From a virus: 49,729 bases of DNA. Numbering within the stretch: the stretch's first letter is position 1; each line of letters opens with the position of its first letter. Below are positions 1-7,840 of this stretch, piece by piece. The notes below the pieces were generated by a model that ran no database searches, was not told where the DNA came from, and worked only from the letters and a program-made list of their open reading frames with translations. Made by a program: the position numbers and the translations under genes. The stretch is taken from the IMG/VR virus record IMGVR_UViG_3300005935_000023, positions 1 through 49,729 of that record; one strand, written 5' to 3'.

Positions 1-1
1 T

Positions 2-283
2 AGAAAATTTAAGCTTGCTCTTTGTCACGAAAAGATATCTGATAGGAGAAAGGATTTTTTACATAAACTATCTTCGAGATTAATTAACGAAAACCAAGTA
101 ATCTGTCTTGAAGATCTTAATATTAAAGGGATGGTTAAGAATCACAAATTAGCATTATCAATGCATTCTAATCTTTTTAAGAAAGATAGATCTTCTAATA
201 TGGATTTTGTAACAGATCTTAACCAATTAAAAGAAATGTTAGCTAAAGTTTCTAAATTTGCAGCAGAAATAGCTAAACCTTAA
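2..283 (+). pseudogene. tnpB: TnpB 5'-side fragment fused to a foreign C-terminal tail
   Basis: This frame is open from the window edge and ends at 283. The part up to about 159 reads as the middle of an IS605-family TnpB, including ICLEDLNIKGMVKNHKLALS, the usual region just after the first RuvC acidic block. At position 160 the TnpB homology stops. The frame then runs into about 40 residues (MHSNLFKKDRSSNMDF...) with no TnpB character that look like the helical end of a small phage protein. The missing TnpB part resumes at 618. I infer that a segment was inserted into tnpB, leaving it unable to make intact protein. The gene start lies outside the window. Confidence 0.75.
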
Positions 284-617
284 CCTTAAGGAGAAATTTA
301 TGAAAAACGAACTGAAAAACGAACTGAAAACATTATATCGAAAAGACAAAAAGTTGGCTCTTAAAGTGGCTAAAGTTTTAGGATTTAAAATTAACGTTAA
401 TGCAAAATTAATGACAAAAAAAGAAGCATTGAGTAACTTAAGCAATGCTGCTGAAACAATTCTTAATACAATGAATACTTTAGCGGATGAAGTAGATTTG
501 CCTGAAAAGATAGAAAAATTAAGTTTAGGTGTTTTAGATAAATTGACTAATTTAAGAGTAGCTTTGAAAAAATTATAATTTAGGAGAAATAATTGGAAAA
601 AAATATAATACCTATGT
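160..617 (+). other. 458-bp segment inserted into tnpB
   Basis: The two tnpB fragments are exactly complementary: HKLALS ends at 159 and ISDVSWSKF starts at 618, which together give the normal TnpB sequence. The segment between holds the 3' end of one gene, the complete small gene at 300-578, and the first codons of another (a GGAG-type ribosome site followed by TTG at 593, frame stopped at 631). It therefore looks like a slice cut out of a run of small phage genes. I saw no terminal inverted repeats or clear target duplication. Confidence 0.6.
300..578 (+). CDS. Small tagged protein 1 (shared N-terminal module)
   Basis: This 92-residue protein begins with a variant of the module found in five other small proteins of this window: here MKNELKNELKTLYRKDKKLA, then KVAKVLGFKINV. 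The MKNEL start is duplicated, which suggests a short internal repeat. The rest is helical, leucine- and lysine-rich, and unlike the other members. A ribosome site (AAGGAGAAATTT) lies directly upstream. It sits inside the segment that splits tnpB. Function is unknown. Because the other copies lie between virion genes, I infer a virion-associated or assembly role. Confidence 0.7.
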   Translation: MKNELKNELKTLYRKDKKLALKVAKVLGFKINVNAKLMTKKEALSNLSNAAETILNTMNTLADEVDLPEKIEKLSLGVLDKLTNLRVALKKL

Positions 618-944
618 ATTTCCGATGTTAGTTGGTCTAAATTTGTTAGCTATCTAAAATATAAAGCTGACTGGAATGGAAGAAAATTAGTATTTGTAGA
701 TAGATTTTTTCCTTCAAGCAAGACGTGCTCTAATTGTGGATCTATAAAGAAAGATTTAACATTAGCTATTAGAGATTGGATATGTGACATCTGTAATTTC
801 CATCATGATAGAGATGTTAATGCAGCTATTAATATTAGGAACGAAGGATTAAATATAAGATTATATAGTAAACCATCTGGCTGTGGGACGCAGTCGGATG
901 TAAAACAAAAACTAGGCAGAGGCGTTGTCGTTAGACGAGTCTAA
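609..944 (+). pseudogene. tnpB: TnpB C-terminal fragment (zinc finger and third RuvC block)
   Basis: From 618 the frame encodes ISDVSWSKF, then the conserved DRFFPSSKTCSNCG, a CDIC knuckle completing the four-cysteine zinc finger, and HHDRDVNAAINIRNEG, which carries the last RuvC aspartate. This is the normal C-terminal third of an IS605-family TnpB, the transposon-associated RNA-guided nuclease. The frame is closed by a stop at 606-608, so it cannot be made as a full protein. Bases 945-1040 hold no gene I can recognise; they probably contain the right end of the element and perhaps its guide RNA. Confidence 0.8.
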
Positions 945-1040
945 GACCCTAGAAGTCGTTGAGCCAAAAGAGCTTAATGGCAATCCATAGAAGAAGTACT
1001 TTAATTTGCGTGTTAATGAGTTTAACTTTAGGAGATTCCT

Positions 1041-1646
1041 GTGTTTAAAGACTACAACATTGGTCTAGGTAATTATATTGAGGAAGCTCTACCACTTAAA
1101 ACTATTGAGTGTAAAAAAGAGAACGCTTTTGAAAACTATGCAAAGCATCATAATCAAAATAAAGTAACCCTCGCATTTGCGTCATACCATATGACCGGAG
1201 ATGTAGAGTTGGATGGAAGTCGTTATAATTCATATATTCATAGAAGTGGTTTAGTAATAGGAGAGAATACAACAACCCAAAGAGCTGTTCGAGTAAGAGC
1301 TATACCTATTACACATCCATATATTATTGATTTTTGGGCTCAAAATAAAGATGAAATTCAAAATTTACAGAAAACTTTTTGGATTGCAGTTGCAGATAGT
1401 CCTATTGTACATGTCTTTGATAGGGAAACCGATATAGCTCATCGTGTTTCTTTAGATATAGAAGGAAGTTTATCAGAAAATGTAGAGCAGGTGGAAGATA
1501 GAGCAGGTTTTTATAACTCCACTGTAAATGTGAGATTAGGTGTGTGGATTAGAATACCCACAGAAACACCTACTATTTCAAAAGTAATTATAGATTACAT
1601 TGAGAGTCCTAGTAAGTATGTAATAAGAGTTGGTGAGTATTCATAA
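1041..1646 (+). CDS. Putative tail or neck structural protein
   Basis: This 201-residue protein starts at GTG after a GGAG ribosome site (1031-1034). I do not recognise the family. It has no signal peptide or membrane segment, and its even mix of short strands fits a structural protein. It lies just upstream of the papain-like protease and sheath genes on the same strand, with 12 bases to the next gene. That position suggests a tail-completion, neck or adaptor role, but this is inference from context only. Confidence 0.5.
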   Translation: MFKDYNIGLGNYIEEALPLKTIECKKENAFENYAKHHNQNKVTLAFASYHMTGDVELDGSRYNSYIHRSGLVIGENTTTQRAVRVRAIPITHPYIIDFWAQNKDEIQNLQKTFWIAVADSPIVHVFDRETDIAHRVSLDIEGSLSENVEQVEDRAGFYNSTVNVRLGVWIRIPTETPTISKVIIDYIESPSKYVIRVGEYS

Positions 1647-1658
1647 ACGGAGGAAAAA

Positions 1659-2651
1659 ATGGCTGATATAATTTTTGGAGCAGTAAAAGATCCAAAAGAT
1701 ACGCGAGATTATCTCACAGGTACTCTTTTGGAGAAAGGTAAGTTATCTACACCTACAGCGTCTTCAGTGATAGATTGGACTTCTGAAATGACCCCTATTA
1801 AAAATCAAAGTAGTCTTGGAAGTTGTGTTGCATTTGCTATATGTGCTGTGAAAGAATGGCAAGAAAAAACTGAACAACTTATTGCTGCTGACAATATAAA
1901 AAATTATGATTTATCAGAACAGTGGTTATATTATAAGTGTAAAGAAATAGATCCTTGGCCTAATATTCAAGGCACTGCTTTTAGATACGCAATGAAAGTA
2001 ATGGCTAAAGAAGGTGTTCCTGTAGAGCAGGGTTGGAATTATGATCCTAAAACTAAAGGAGAGCCGGAGAAATGGGCAGCAGGAGTTGCTAGCTGGTACA
2101 AAAGTGGAGCTTATTGGAGAATTAGTAATTTAGCTGAATTAAAATTATTATTAAATTTAGGTCCACAGGCTATAGGAATTTTATGTTTTAAGGGAATTTT
2201 TAGTCCAGTTGATGGCGTTATTTCCAAGCCAGGTAGAAAAGAGAGAGCATTAGGGGGGCACGCTGTATGTGTATGTGGTTATAACGATGAAACAGGGCTT
2301 TTAAAAATTAAAAATAGTTGGGGCTCAAATTGGGGCCAAGAAGGTTATGGATATATATCCTACGATTACTACAAGTCTTATTGTCTAGATGCTTGGTATT
2401 TTGCAGATTCAACAATTGAACAAGCTTCTAAACCTAAGGAGGTAAAAATGGCGAAAGAAATTAAAAAAGTACCAGTGCAGAAAATTAAATTAATTAATAA
2501 AAAACGACAACTGCAGATACTTCACATTAATGAAAATGGTAAAGATACCACACTTCGTGTTGTTAGTGGTGCAATGATTACGGTTAGACCTGATCAAATG
2601 TCTGGAGATATCCGAAATAAAATACAAAAAGGGTTGTTAGAAAAGAAATAA
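1659..2651 (+). CDS. Papain-like (C1 family) cysteine protease with C-terminal tail domain
   Basis: This 330-residue protein has the full papain catalytic set: Q50 and C56 in KNQSSLGSCVAFA, H201 in GGHAVCVCGY, and N219 in IKNSWGSNWGQEGYG. The domain covers about residues 15-250. Residues 264-330 form a separate lysine-rich domain preceded by a strong internal ribosome site (see 2448-2651). No signal peptide is visible, so the enzyme acts in the cytoplasm or as a virion part. Position directly before the sheath gene suggests a tail component or a protease acting during assembly or at infection. The substrate is unknown. Confidence 0.8.
   Translation: MADIIFGAVKDPKDTRDYLTGTLLEKGKLSTPTASSVIDWTSEMTPIKNQSSLGSCVAFAICAVKEWQEKTEQLIAADNIKNYDLSEQWLYYKCKEIDPWPNIQGTAFRYAMKVMAKEGVPVEQGWNYDPKTKGEPEKWAAGVASWYKSGAYWRISNLAELKLLLNLGPQAIGILCFKGIFSPVDGVISKPGRKERALGGHAVCVCGYNDETGLLKIKNSWGSNWGQEGYGYISYDYYKSYCLDAWYFADSTIEQASKPKEVKMAKEIKKVPVQKIKLINKKRQLQILHINENGKDTTLRVVSGAMITVRPDQMSGDIRNKIQKGLLEKK
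2448..2651 (+). CDS. Nested in-frame small tail protein (internal start)
   Basis: A near-perfect ribosome site (AAGGAGGT, 2436-2443) lies four bases before an ATG at 2448, in frame with the protease. It would give a separate 67-residue protein starting MAKEIKKVPVQKIKLINKK and ending KGLLEKK. Small lysine-rich proteins of this size with a similar ending occur next to sheath genes in other large myophages, as far as I recall. I infer two products from one frame: the long protease form and a free C-terminal domain. Alternatively, only the fusion is made and the site is a relic of a recent gene fusion. Confidence 0.6.
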   Translation: MAKEIKKVPVQKIKLINKKRQLQILHINENGKDTTLRVVSGAMITVRPDQMSGDIRNKIQKGLLEKK

Positions 2652-2677
2652 ATAATAATATATTTGGAGGTTAGTCT

Positions 2678-4870
2678 ATGGCTTATTATATCGCTCCAGG
2701 AGTTAAATTTAGAGAAATTGATTTATCTGAATACGCTCCTGCATTATCAACCAGTATATGTGGTATCATTGGAACGGCTACAAAAGGCCCTATAAATACT
2801 GCAACTTATATTACATCTGCTGAACAATTTATTAGAGTATTTGGAACTCCAACTCCTGATTCTTATATGGCTTACGGAGCTTTAGAGTTCTTGGCAAGAG
2901 GGAGTTCATTGTGGGTCGTACGTGTTTGTGGTGGTAGTTATGATGGAGTTTCTTATACTTCAGCGGCAAAAGCTTCTATTGCTGTTACAGGTGCAACATC
3001 TGCCGGAACAGTTCTAGGAACTAATAGTGAATATTTCACAATTACAGCAGCTACAGGTGGAACAACTACAGGTACAGAGGTTGAAAACTTTACAATTGCT
3101 TTAGGTACCAGTGATGCTTATTCATTTACAATTGATGCTGGTGTAGCTCAAACAGGAACAATTGCAGCCGGAACTTATTCAGCAACTACATTAGCAGGTC
3201 TTTTAAACGCAGCTACAGCAGGTTTAACTTTTGCAGATGATGGAACAGGCAAATTAAAGATTACACTTAATAGTACAGGTGCTAGTCATAATTTTTCAAT
3301 TGATGCAATCGGTAGTGATTTATATACCGTAGCAGGTTTAACTGCAGCTACATATACAGGTGTAGATGGAACAGATGAAGTATCAGTTACTTTAGCTGGT
3401 GTGGGTGCAGGGACACAAACTTTTACTTTAACAGCCGGTACTAGAAGTGCAGCTCAAGTAGCTGAAACTATTAATGATACTGCAACTAATTTTGTGGCGT
3501 CTGCAGATTCTTTAGGTAGAGTTAAATTAGTTAATTCTAATACAGGTTTAACCAACAGCATTACCGTTGATGCAGTAAGTACAGCTGATACTCCTTTAGG
3601 TTTTGATAATGATGTACACGCTGGTACAGATGGTTCCAGTACTACACTTACCTTTTATGCAAATTCAGAAGGTACCTGGGCAAATAGCTATAAAGCAACT
3701 ATTAGTAATGCAGATGCAGCCGCAGAGACTTTTGATCTTGCCCTTTATACCGGTGATGATATTAGATTAGAAATTTTTCAAGGATTATCAAAAGATAGTT
3801 CTTCTGCAGATTTCCATCAAACTATACTTGCAGCTGAATCTAATTATATTACTGCTGTAGATGTTGGAGCAGTTAGTTCAGTTCCTGTAGATGGTGACTA
3901 CACACTAATAGCAGGTGTTAACGGTATTGCTGATATAGTTGATGCTGATTTTGTTGGTACAATTACTGCAACGAACGTTAGAACAGGTTTGAAAATCTTT
4001 TCGAATCCAAACCAAATAGGTATTAGTATTTTATTTGCACCCGGTGAAACGGCCCAAGCAATTCAAAATGCATTAATAACCACCTGTGAGGTTGATAGAA
4101 AAGATACAATTGCTATTTTAGATACGGATGATGATTTAACAGTACAAGAAGCCGTTAACTTTATGAATGGTGAAGGTAGTATTTATTCAGGTAGAACAGC
4201 TTTAAATTCTTCTTACGCTTGTTTGTACTATCCCTGGATTAAAACTTATGATGCTTATAATCCTACAGCAGGGGACGATAGTGATGGTTATCTTTGGATA
4301 CCGCCTAGTGGATTTATGGCAGCTCAAATGGCATATACAGATTATATTTCTGATCCATGGTTTCCACCCGCAGGTCCTGAAAGAGGTAGACTTGCTTCAG
4401 CATTAGGTGTTAAATATAATTGTGAAGAAGGCGACATTGTATTAATGTATGGAACACCTAATAGCTTAAATCCAATTATTGAAAAAGATAGTATTATTCA
4501 AGCATATGGACAAAAAACATTACAAAGAGCAGCAACGTCTCGGGATAGAATTGCTACAAGACGTATGTTGAATTTTGCTGAGTCTGTTGTTTCACTTTCA
4601 GCTGGTACGATTTTATTTGAGCCTAATGATGGTGTAACATGGAGACGGTTTGTGAGGTTAGTAAATCCAATTTTTGAAATGATTAAAGATAGAAGAGGTT
4701 TATATGATTTTAGAGTGGTGTGTAATGAATCTACAAACACTTCTGATTTAATTGCGAACAATACAATGGCTGGTCAAATTTTAATGCAACATATGAAATA
4801 CACAGAAATTATTCAAATTGATTTTGTATCTACGCCAGTTGGAGTTAGCTTTTCAGAAATTGAGGTTTAA
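2678..4870 (+). CDS. Tail sheath protein with inserted repeat domain
   Basis: This 730-residue protein has the normal ends of a contractile tail sheath: AYYIAPGVKFREIDLSEYAP at the N-terminus, a GTATKGPIN stretch typical of sheaths, and a C-terminal domain (RRFVRLVNPIFEMIKDRRGLYDF) that joins subunits. Residues about 100-320 are an insertion rich in Thr, Ala and Gly, made of two tandem repeats that each contain an AGTxSAxxLA/VAExIN-type segment and a LKLxxxxxG-type strand. They resemble flagellin hook-type repeats and are probably exposed on the sheath surface. A GGAGG ribosome site precedes the start. A strong hairpin follows the gene. Confidence 0.92.
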   Translation: MAYYIAPGVKFREIDLSEYAPALSTSICGIIGTATKGPINTATYITSAEQFIRVFGTPTPDSYMAYGALEFLARGSSLWVVRVCGGSYDGVSYTSAAKASIAVTGATSAGTVLGTNSEYFTITAATGGTTTGTEVENFTIALGTSDAYSFTIDAGVAQTGTIAAGTYSATTLAGLLNAATAGLTFADDGTGKLKITLNSTGASHNFSIDAIGSDLYTVAGLTAATYTGVDGTDEVSVTLAGVGAGTQTFTLTAGTRSAAQVAETINDTATNFVASADSLGRVKLVNSNTGLTNSITVDAVSTADTPLGFDNDVHAGTDGSSTTLTFYANSEGTWANSYKATISNADAAAETFDLALYTGDDIRLEIFQGLSKDSSSADFHQTILAAESNYITAVDVGAVSSVPVDGDYTLIAGVNGIADIVDADFVGTITATNVRTGLKIFSNPNQIGISILFAPGETAQAIQNALITTCEVDRKDTIAILDTDDDLTVQEAVNFMNGEGSIYSGRTALNSSYACLYYPWIKTYDAYNPTAGDDSDGYLWIPPSGFMAAQMAYTDYISDPWFPPAGPERGRLASALGVKYNCEEGDIVLMYGTPNSLNPIIEKDSIIQAYGQKTLQRAATSRDRIATRRMLNFAESVVSLSAGTILFEPNDGVTWRRFVRLVNPIFEMIKDRRGLYDFRVVCNESTNTSDLIANNTMAGQILMQHMKYTEIIQIDFVSTPVGVSFSEIEV

Positions 4871-4891
4871 AGTAAGTTAGAGACTATGATA

Positions 4892-4928
4892 TGCTAGAAG
4901 AAGGCAAGTTGCCTTCTTCTAGCATTTT
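4892..4928 (+). terminator. Hairpin terminator after sheath gene
   Basis: Bases 4892-4907 (TGCTAGAAGAAGGCAA) and 4909-4924 are perfect inverted complements of 16 bases with a one-base centre, followed by TTTT. The innermost pairs must open to form a loop. It lies 21 bases after the sheath stop and just before the ribosome site of the next gene. It may end or thin out sheath transcription, or protect the 3' end of an abundant message. Confidence 0.75.
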
Positions 4929-4940
4929 AGGAGATTATAT

Positions 4941-5234
4941 ATGAATAAAATAGATGCTCTTGAACAACAAGGAAAATTTATAAAAGCGGAAGCTCTTAGA
5001 AAGATAAAAGCTGGACGTAAACCCGGGCGGCCTAAAAAAATAGCAGACGGGGATACCATAACAGATTTTATTATTCTTAAAATAAGAGAGGATATTTCGG
5101 AACTCTTAACTGAGCACAACCTTCCAACTGCGATCTTTTATATTGAAAAGATGATTGAAACACCTTTATCGACATTACGTAAAGCGTTGAAATCTTCTAT
5201 TCAAGAAGTGGTTGATAAAGTTGTAAACAAATAA
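4941..5234 (+). CDS. Small helical tail-region protein A
   Basis: This 97-residue protein starts after a TAGGAG ribosome site. It contains an AT-hook-like patch, RKPGRPKKI (about residues 27-35), which could bind DNA or another acidic partner. The rest is predicted helix. Its N-terminus (IDALEQQGKFIKAEALRKIKA) has the same pattern as the next gene's (ISMLEEEGQYVLADQFRALTA), pointing to a shared N-terminal element. It lies between sheath and tube genes, so a tail-assembly role is likely; the exact function is unknown. Confidence 0.6.
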   Translation: MNKIDALEQQGKFIKAEALRKIKAGRKPGRPKKIADGDTITDFIILKIREDISELLTEHNLPTAIFYIEKMIETPLSTLRKALKSSIQEVVDKVVNK

Positions 5235-5246
5235 GGTGGTGATGTT

Positions 5247-5705
5247 ATGGATAGACAGGAATTAGTAATTAGTATGTTGGAAGAAGAAGGACAATACGTT
5301 TTAGCTGACCAGTTCCGGGCCTTAACAGCAGATAAAGCTACCAGACGAAAAAGTAAAATTGAAGCCATAAATATCGCAGCTGATGTAAGAGACAAGCTAG
5401 AAAAGTTAGGTAAGAATTTATTGAGTTCAAAAGTTGGTGCAGGAATTATAGATATGGCAGAGCTATTGGACGCAGAGTTTGATAGATTAGAGGACAAAAT
5501 TGCTAAAATTCTAACAGAATATCTTGAATTTAAATCTAATAATCAGGAAGAAGAGCCGGTTACTCAACCTGAACCTTTTAATCCACCCGAAGAAGAAATC
5601 GAAGATGAAGAAGAAGTAGAGGATGTAGAGGATGTAGAGGATGTAGAGGTGGAAAAGATTAATCCTGAAGAAGAAACTGAAGAAGTAAAGACGGAGGAGG
5701 AGTAA
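5247..5705 (+). CDS. Small helical protein B with acidic tail
   Basis: This 152-residue protein shares the N-terminal LExxGxxxxAxxxRxLxA pattern with its upstream neighbour. The middle is helical. The last 45 residues are almost all Glu, Asp and Val, partly encoded by a nearly exact run of the 9-base unit GATGTAGAG (about 5618-5648). It starts after a GGTGGTG ribosome site and ends two bases before the tube gene. Acidic tails of this kind occur in chaperone-like or scaffold-like phage proteins. The role is inferred from position only. Confidence 0.6.
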   Translation: MDRQELVISMLEEEGQYVLADQFRALTADKATRRKSKIEAINIAADVRDKLEKLGKNLLSSKVGAGIIDMAELLDAEFDRLEDKIAKILTEYLEFKSNNQEEEPVTQPEPFNPPEEEIEDEEEVEDVEDVEDVEVEKINPEEETEEVKTEEE

Positions 5706-5707
5706 AA

Positions 5708-6298
5708 ATGGGTATAAATTTAACTGCTGGTCATATTAGTGCAGGATCACAGGGAACGTTTACCACAAAAGATTTACAAGGCAATTATGAAGTTCAAAGA
5801 CAAAATGATTGGTATTTTGAAGTTGAGCCTCCAAGTGGAGCTTTAAGTGACACAAAAAGAGTTATAACAGTTGCTTTAGATATAGGTTTCTTACCCAGTG
5901 AATCAAGTGAAGAAATTGAAATACATTTTGTGAATGAAAGAGTTTACGTTGCCGGCAAACCAATGTTTGAAGCTGGTACTTTGACATTAAAAGATTATGT
6001 TGATTATCCCGTCATGAAAACTATTGCCGACTGGAGAAAAGTAGTTTATAATCCACAAACAGGTCAAATTGGTCTGGCTAAGAACTATAAAGTAGATGCA
6101 AGTGTTGTACTGTTTGCACCTGATGGTTCTTATAGAAGAGAGTGGGTTTTAAGGGGTTGTTGGCCACAAGCTGTTAATTACGGAGCTACTTTAGATATGT
6201 CTACTATGGAACAGAATAAAATTGAAGTTACAATTCGATACGATAAAGCATGGGCTAAAGAGTTAGAGGGTAACGAAGGTAAAACTGTTCTAAATTAA
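5708..6298 (+). CDS. Tail tube protein
   Basis: This 196-residue protein follows the sheath by two small genes, the usual place for the inner tube subunit of a contractile tail. Its length and strand-rich sequence fit the tube family. The segment DYPVMKTIADWRKVVYNPQT, followed by a strand-turn-strand end where the RGCWPQAVNYG motif precedes LDMSTMEQNKIEVTIRYDKA, closely matches T4 gp19-like tubes. A GGAGGAG ribosome site overlaps the end of the previous gene. Its 3' end is partly duplicated at 6713-6775. Confidence 0.85.
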   Translation: MGINLTAGHISAGSQGTFTTKDLQGNYEVQRQNDWYFEVEPPSGALSDTKRVITVALDIGFLPSESSEEIEIHFVNERVYVAGKPMFEAGTLTLKDYVDYPVMKTIADWRKVVYNPQTGQIGLAKNYKVDASVVLFAPDGSYRREWVLRGCWPQAVNYGATLDMSTMEQNKIEVTIRYDKAWAKELEGNEGKTVLN

Positions 6299-6876
6299 AA
6301 GGAAATTAGAAAAATATGAAAACTGAAATTAAAGCTTTATATAAGAAGAATCCAAAATTAGCAAAAGAAGTTGCCAAAGTTCTTGGCTATAAGATTAAAG
6401 CAGTTGAAGCTGTAGAAATAGCTTTTAAAGATCTTCCTAAGCAGACTCTAAGCACTTTAAAACTTATGGGGTGGGCTCCTGGAGTAGTGGATAAGATTGT
6501 CAAAAGCGGACTTTATGGAATTCAAATTACCTCTAAGAAAAAAGGATTTTTAAGAAGTGAGGTATTAAGGTACTTAATGAAAGATCCAAATTTTGATGTA
6601 GCAGTAGCCGTAGGTCCAAGAACGTTAAGGTTAGACTTTTTATATCCGGATGAAGACTAAATAGAATTTTAAATATTTTCGGCAGAGATTTTTTTGAATA
6701 GTAAGATTGTTATAATTCGATACGTATGGGCTAAAGAGTTAGCAGGTAACAAAGGCAAAACTGTTCTAAATTAAAAGGAAATTAGAAAAATATGAAAACT
6801 GAAATTAAAGCTTTGTATAAGCAGAATCCAAAACTGGCTAAGGAAGTAGCCAAAGTTCTTGGCTATAAGATTAAAG
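6231..6876 (+). repeat. Direct duplication of tube-gene end plus tag-gene start
   Basis: Bases 6231-6400 and 6713-6876 are near-identical apart from a few substitutions and a deletion of about six bases. Each copy contains the last codons of the tube gene, its stop, the ribosome site and the first 28 or so codons of a tagged small gene. A second similarity, 6678-6708 against 7032-7065, covers the end of a tagged gene. The arrangement shows that a unit of about 480 bases was duplicated in tandem, after which the C-terminal parts diverged or were replaced. Confidence 0.85.
6316..6660 (+). CDS. Small tagged protein 2 (shared N-terminal module)
   Basis: This 114-residue protein opens with the common module (MKTEIKALYKKNPKLAKEVA, then KVLGYKIKA). 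The C-terminal part is unlike the other members: SKKKGFLRSEVLRYLMKDP and a strand-rich end with RTLRLDFLYP. It lies directly behind the tube gene, 17 bases downstream, with an AAGGAAATT ribosome site. The end is acidic. Function is unknown. The shared start and unrelated ends suggest a targeting tag attached to different cargoes. Confidence 0.7.
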   Translation: MKTEIKALYKKNPKLAKEVAKVLGYKIKAVEAVEIAFKDLPKQTLSTLKLMGWAPGVVDKIVKSGLYGIQITSKKKGFLRSEVLRYLMKDPNFDVAVAVGPRTLRLDFLYPDED

Positions 6877-7058
6877 TACAAGCTGGTTATAAAAATCAAA
6901 TTAAAGACCTGGTAACTGAAACTGTAGTAGGTGGTTTAACAGAAGATATAGAGTATGCAGATGAAGCAGAAGGAAAAACTGCTTTAAAGTACTTAAAAGA
7001 TTTAGTAAATAAACTTACAATGAATAGCGTTTTCGGTAGAGGTTTTTTTGAAGAATAG
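6792..7058 (+). CDS. Small tagged protein 3 (shared N-terminal module)
   Basis: This 88-residue protein has a module almost identical to that of the preceding tagged gene (MKTEIKALYKQNPKLAKEVA, then KVLGYKIKV), including at the DNA level and in the leader. This shows that the two arose by tandem duplication. Its C-terminal 55 residues are different: an acidic helix, a lysine-rich helix and the end FGRGFFEE. A relic of a similar end lies at 6678-6708, between the two genes. Function is unknown. Confidence 0.7.
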   Translation: MKTEIKALYKQNPKLAKEVAKVLGYKIKVQAGYKNQIKDLVTETVVGGLTEDIEYADEAEGKTALKYLKDLVNKLTMNSVFGRGFFEE

Positions 7059-7093
7059 TAAGATTAATAATAATACTATAATAAGGAGTAAAT

Positions 7094-7840
7094 ATGTTAG
7101 GAAATACTATTACATTACCATCAAAAGGTGTACTTTATCCTAATTTAAGTGGTGGAGAGGTAGAGGTTTTACCTATGAAAACAGGACAAGAAGAGCTGTT
7201 AGCTGGTCGTCCTGAAATGATTCCTATTCTTAATGCTTTGATTTTAAATTGCGTACCTAAAGTAAAAGCAATGGGTATGAGTCCTTTAGATTTGATTTCT
7301 GGTGACAGAATGTTTTTATTGTTCATGATTCGAAAATTTACTTATGGACCCACTTACGGATTTAAAATTAAGTGTCCAGGTTGTGGATTAACTTATAGGC
7401 AAGAAATTATTATTCCAGATAGTTTAGAGGTTACTGAATTAGAAGAGGGAGCAACAAGCCCTTTTGGAGTTAAGTTGTCTGACGATAAGACTGAAATTGG
7501 ATTTAAGCTTTTAAATGGACATGATGAAATAGAGATTGAACGATTTAGAAATCAGGCATTCAAGAAGGGTGTGCAACAAGGTGATCCTTCTTACACATAT
7601 ACGATTGCAAGACATATTGTTTCAATAGACGGTAAAGAAGTTACTCTTAAAGAAGCTTTAGACTATACACGAAAAATGGATGGAATGGATTCTCAAATTT
7701 TACAGGATGAAATTAAATATATAGAGCCCGGTCTTAGTAGAGACTTGGAACTGGAATGTGCTCAATGCGGTTATGATATTGAAACTGCATTACCTTTCAG
7801 CTCCGAGTTCTTTCGTCCCAAACTTAGAAGAAGGCCATAA
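7094..7840 (+). CDS. T4 gp26-like baseplate hub assembly protein
   Basis: This 248-residue protein starts LGNTITLPSKGVLYPNLSGG, the typical opening of the T4 baseplate/gp26-type family (LPSKG, then a strand and VLPMKTGQEELL). It carries a zinc ribbon split across the sequence: CPGC near residue 95 and CAQC near 228. It ends EFFRPKLRRRP, also typical. In phages with contractile tails such proteins act in hub or tail assembly and precede the tape measure, as here. The downstream small ORF overlaps its 3' end in the +1 frame. Confidence 0.75.
   Translation: MLGNTITLPSKGVLYPNLSGGEVEVLPMKTGQEELLAGRPEMIPILNALILNCVPKVKAMGMSPLDLISGDRMFLLFMIRKFTYGPTYGFKIKCPGCGLTYRQEIIIPDSLEVTELEEGATSPFGVKLSDDKTEIGFKLLNGHDEIEIERFRNQAFKKGVQQGDPSYTYTIARHIVSIDGKEVTLKEALDYTRKMDGMDSQILQDEIKYIEPGLSRDLELECAQCGYDIETALPFSSEFFRPKLRRRP

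Noticed and set aside
945-1040. Guide RNA of tnpB
   Set aside because: The area is in the right place but I could not support a fold or the element end from sequence alone.
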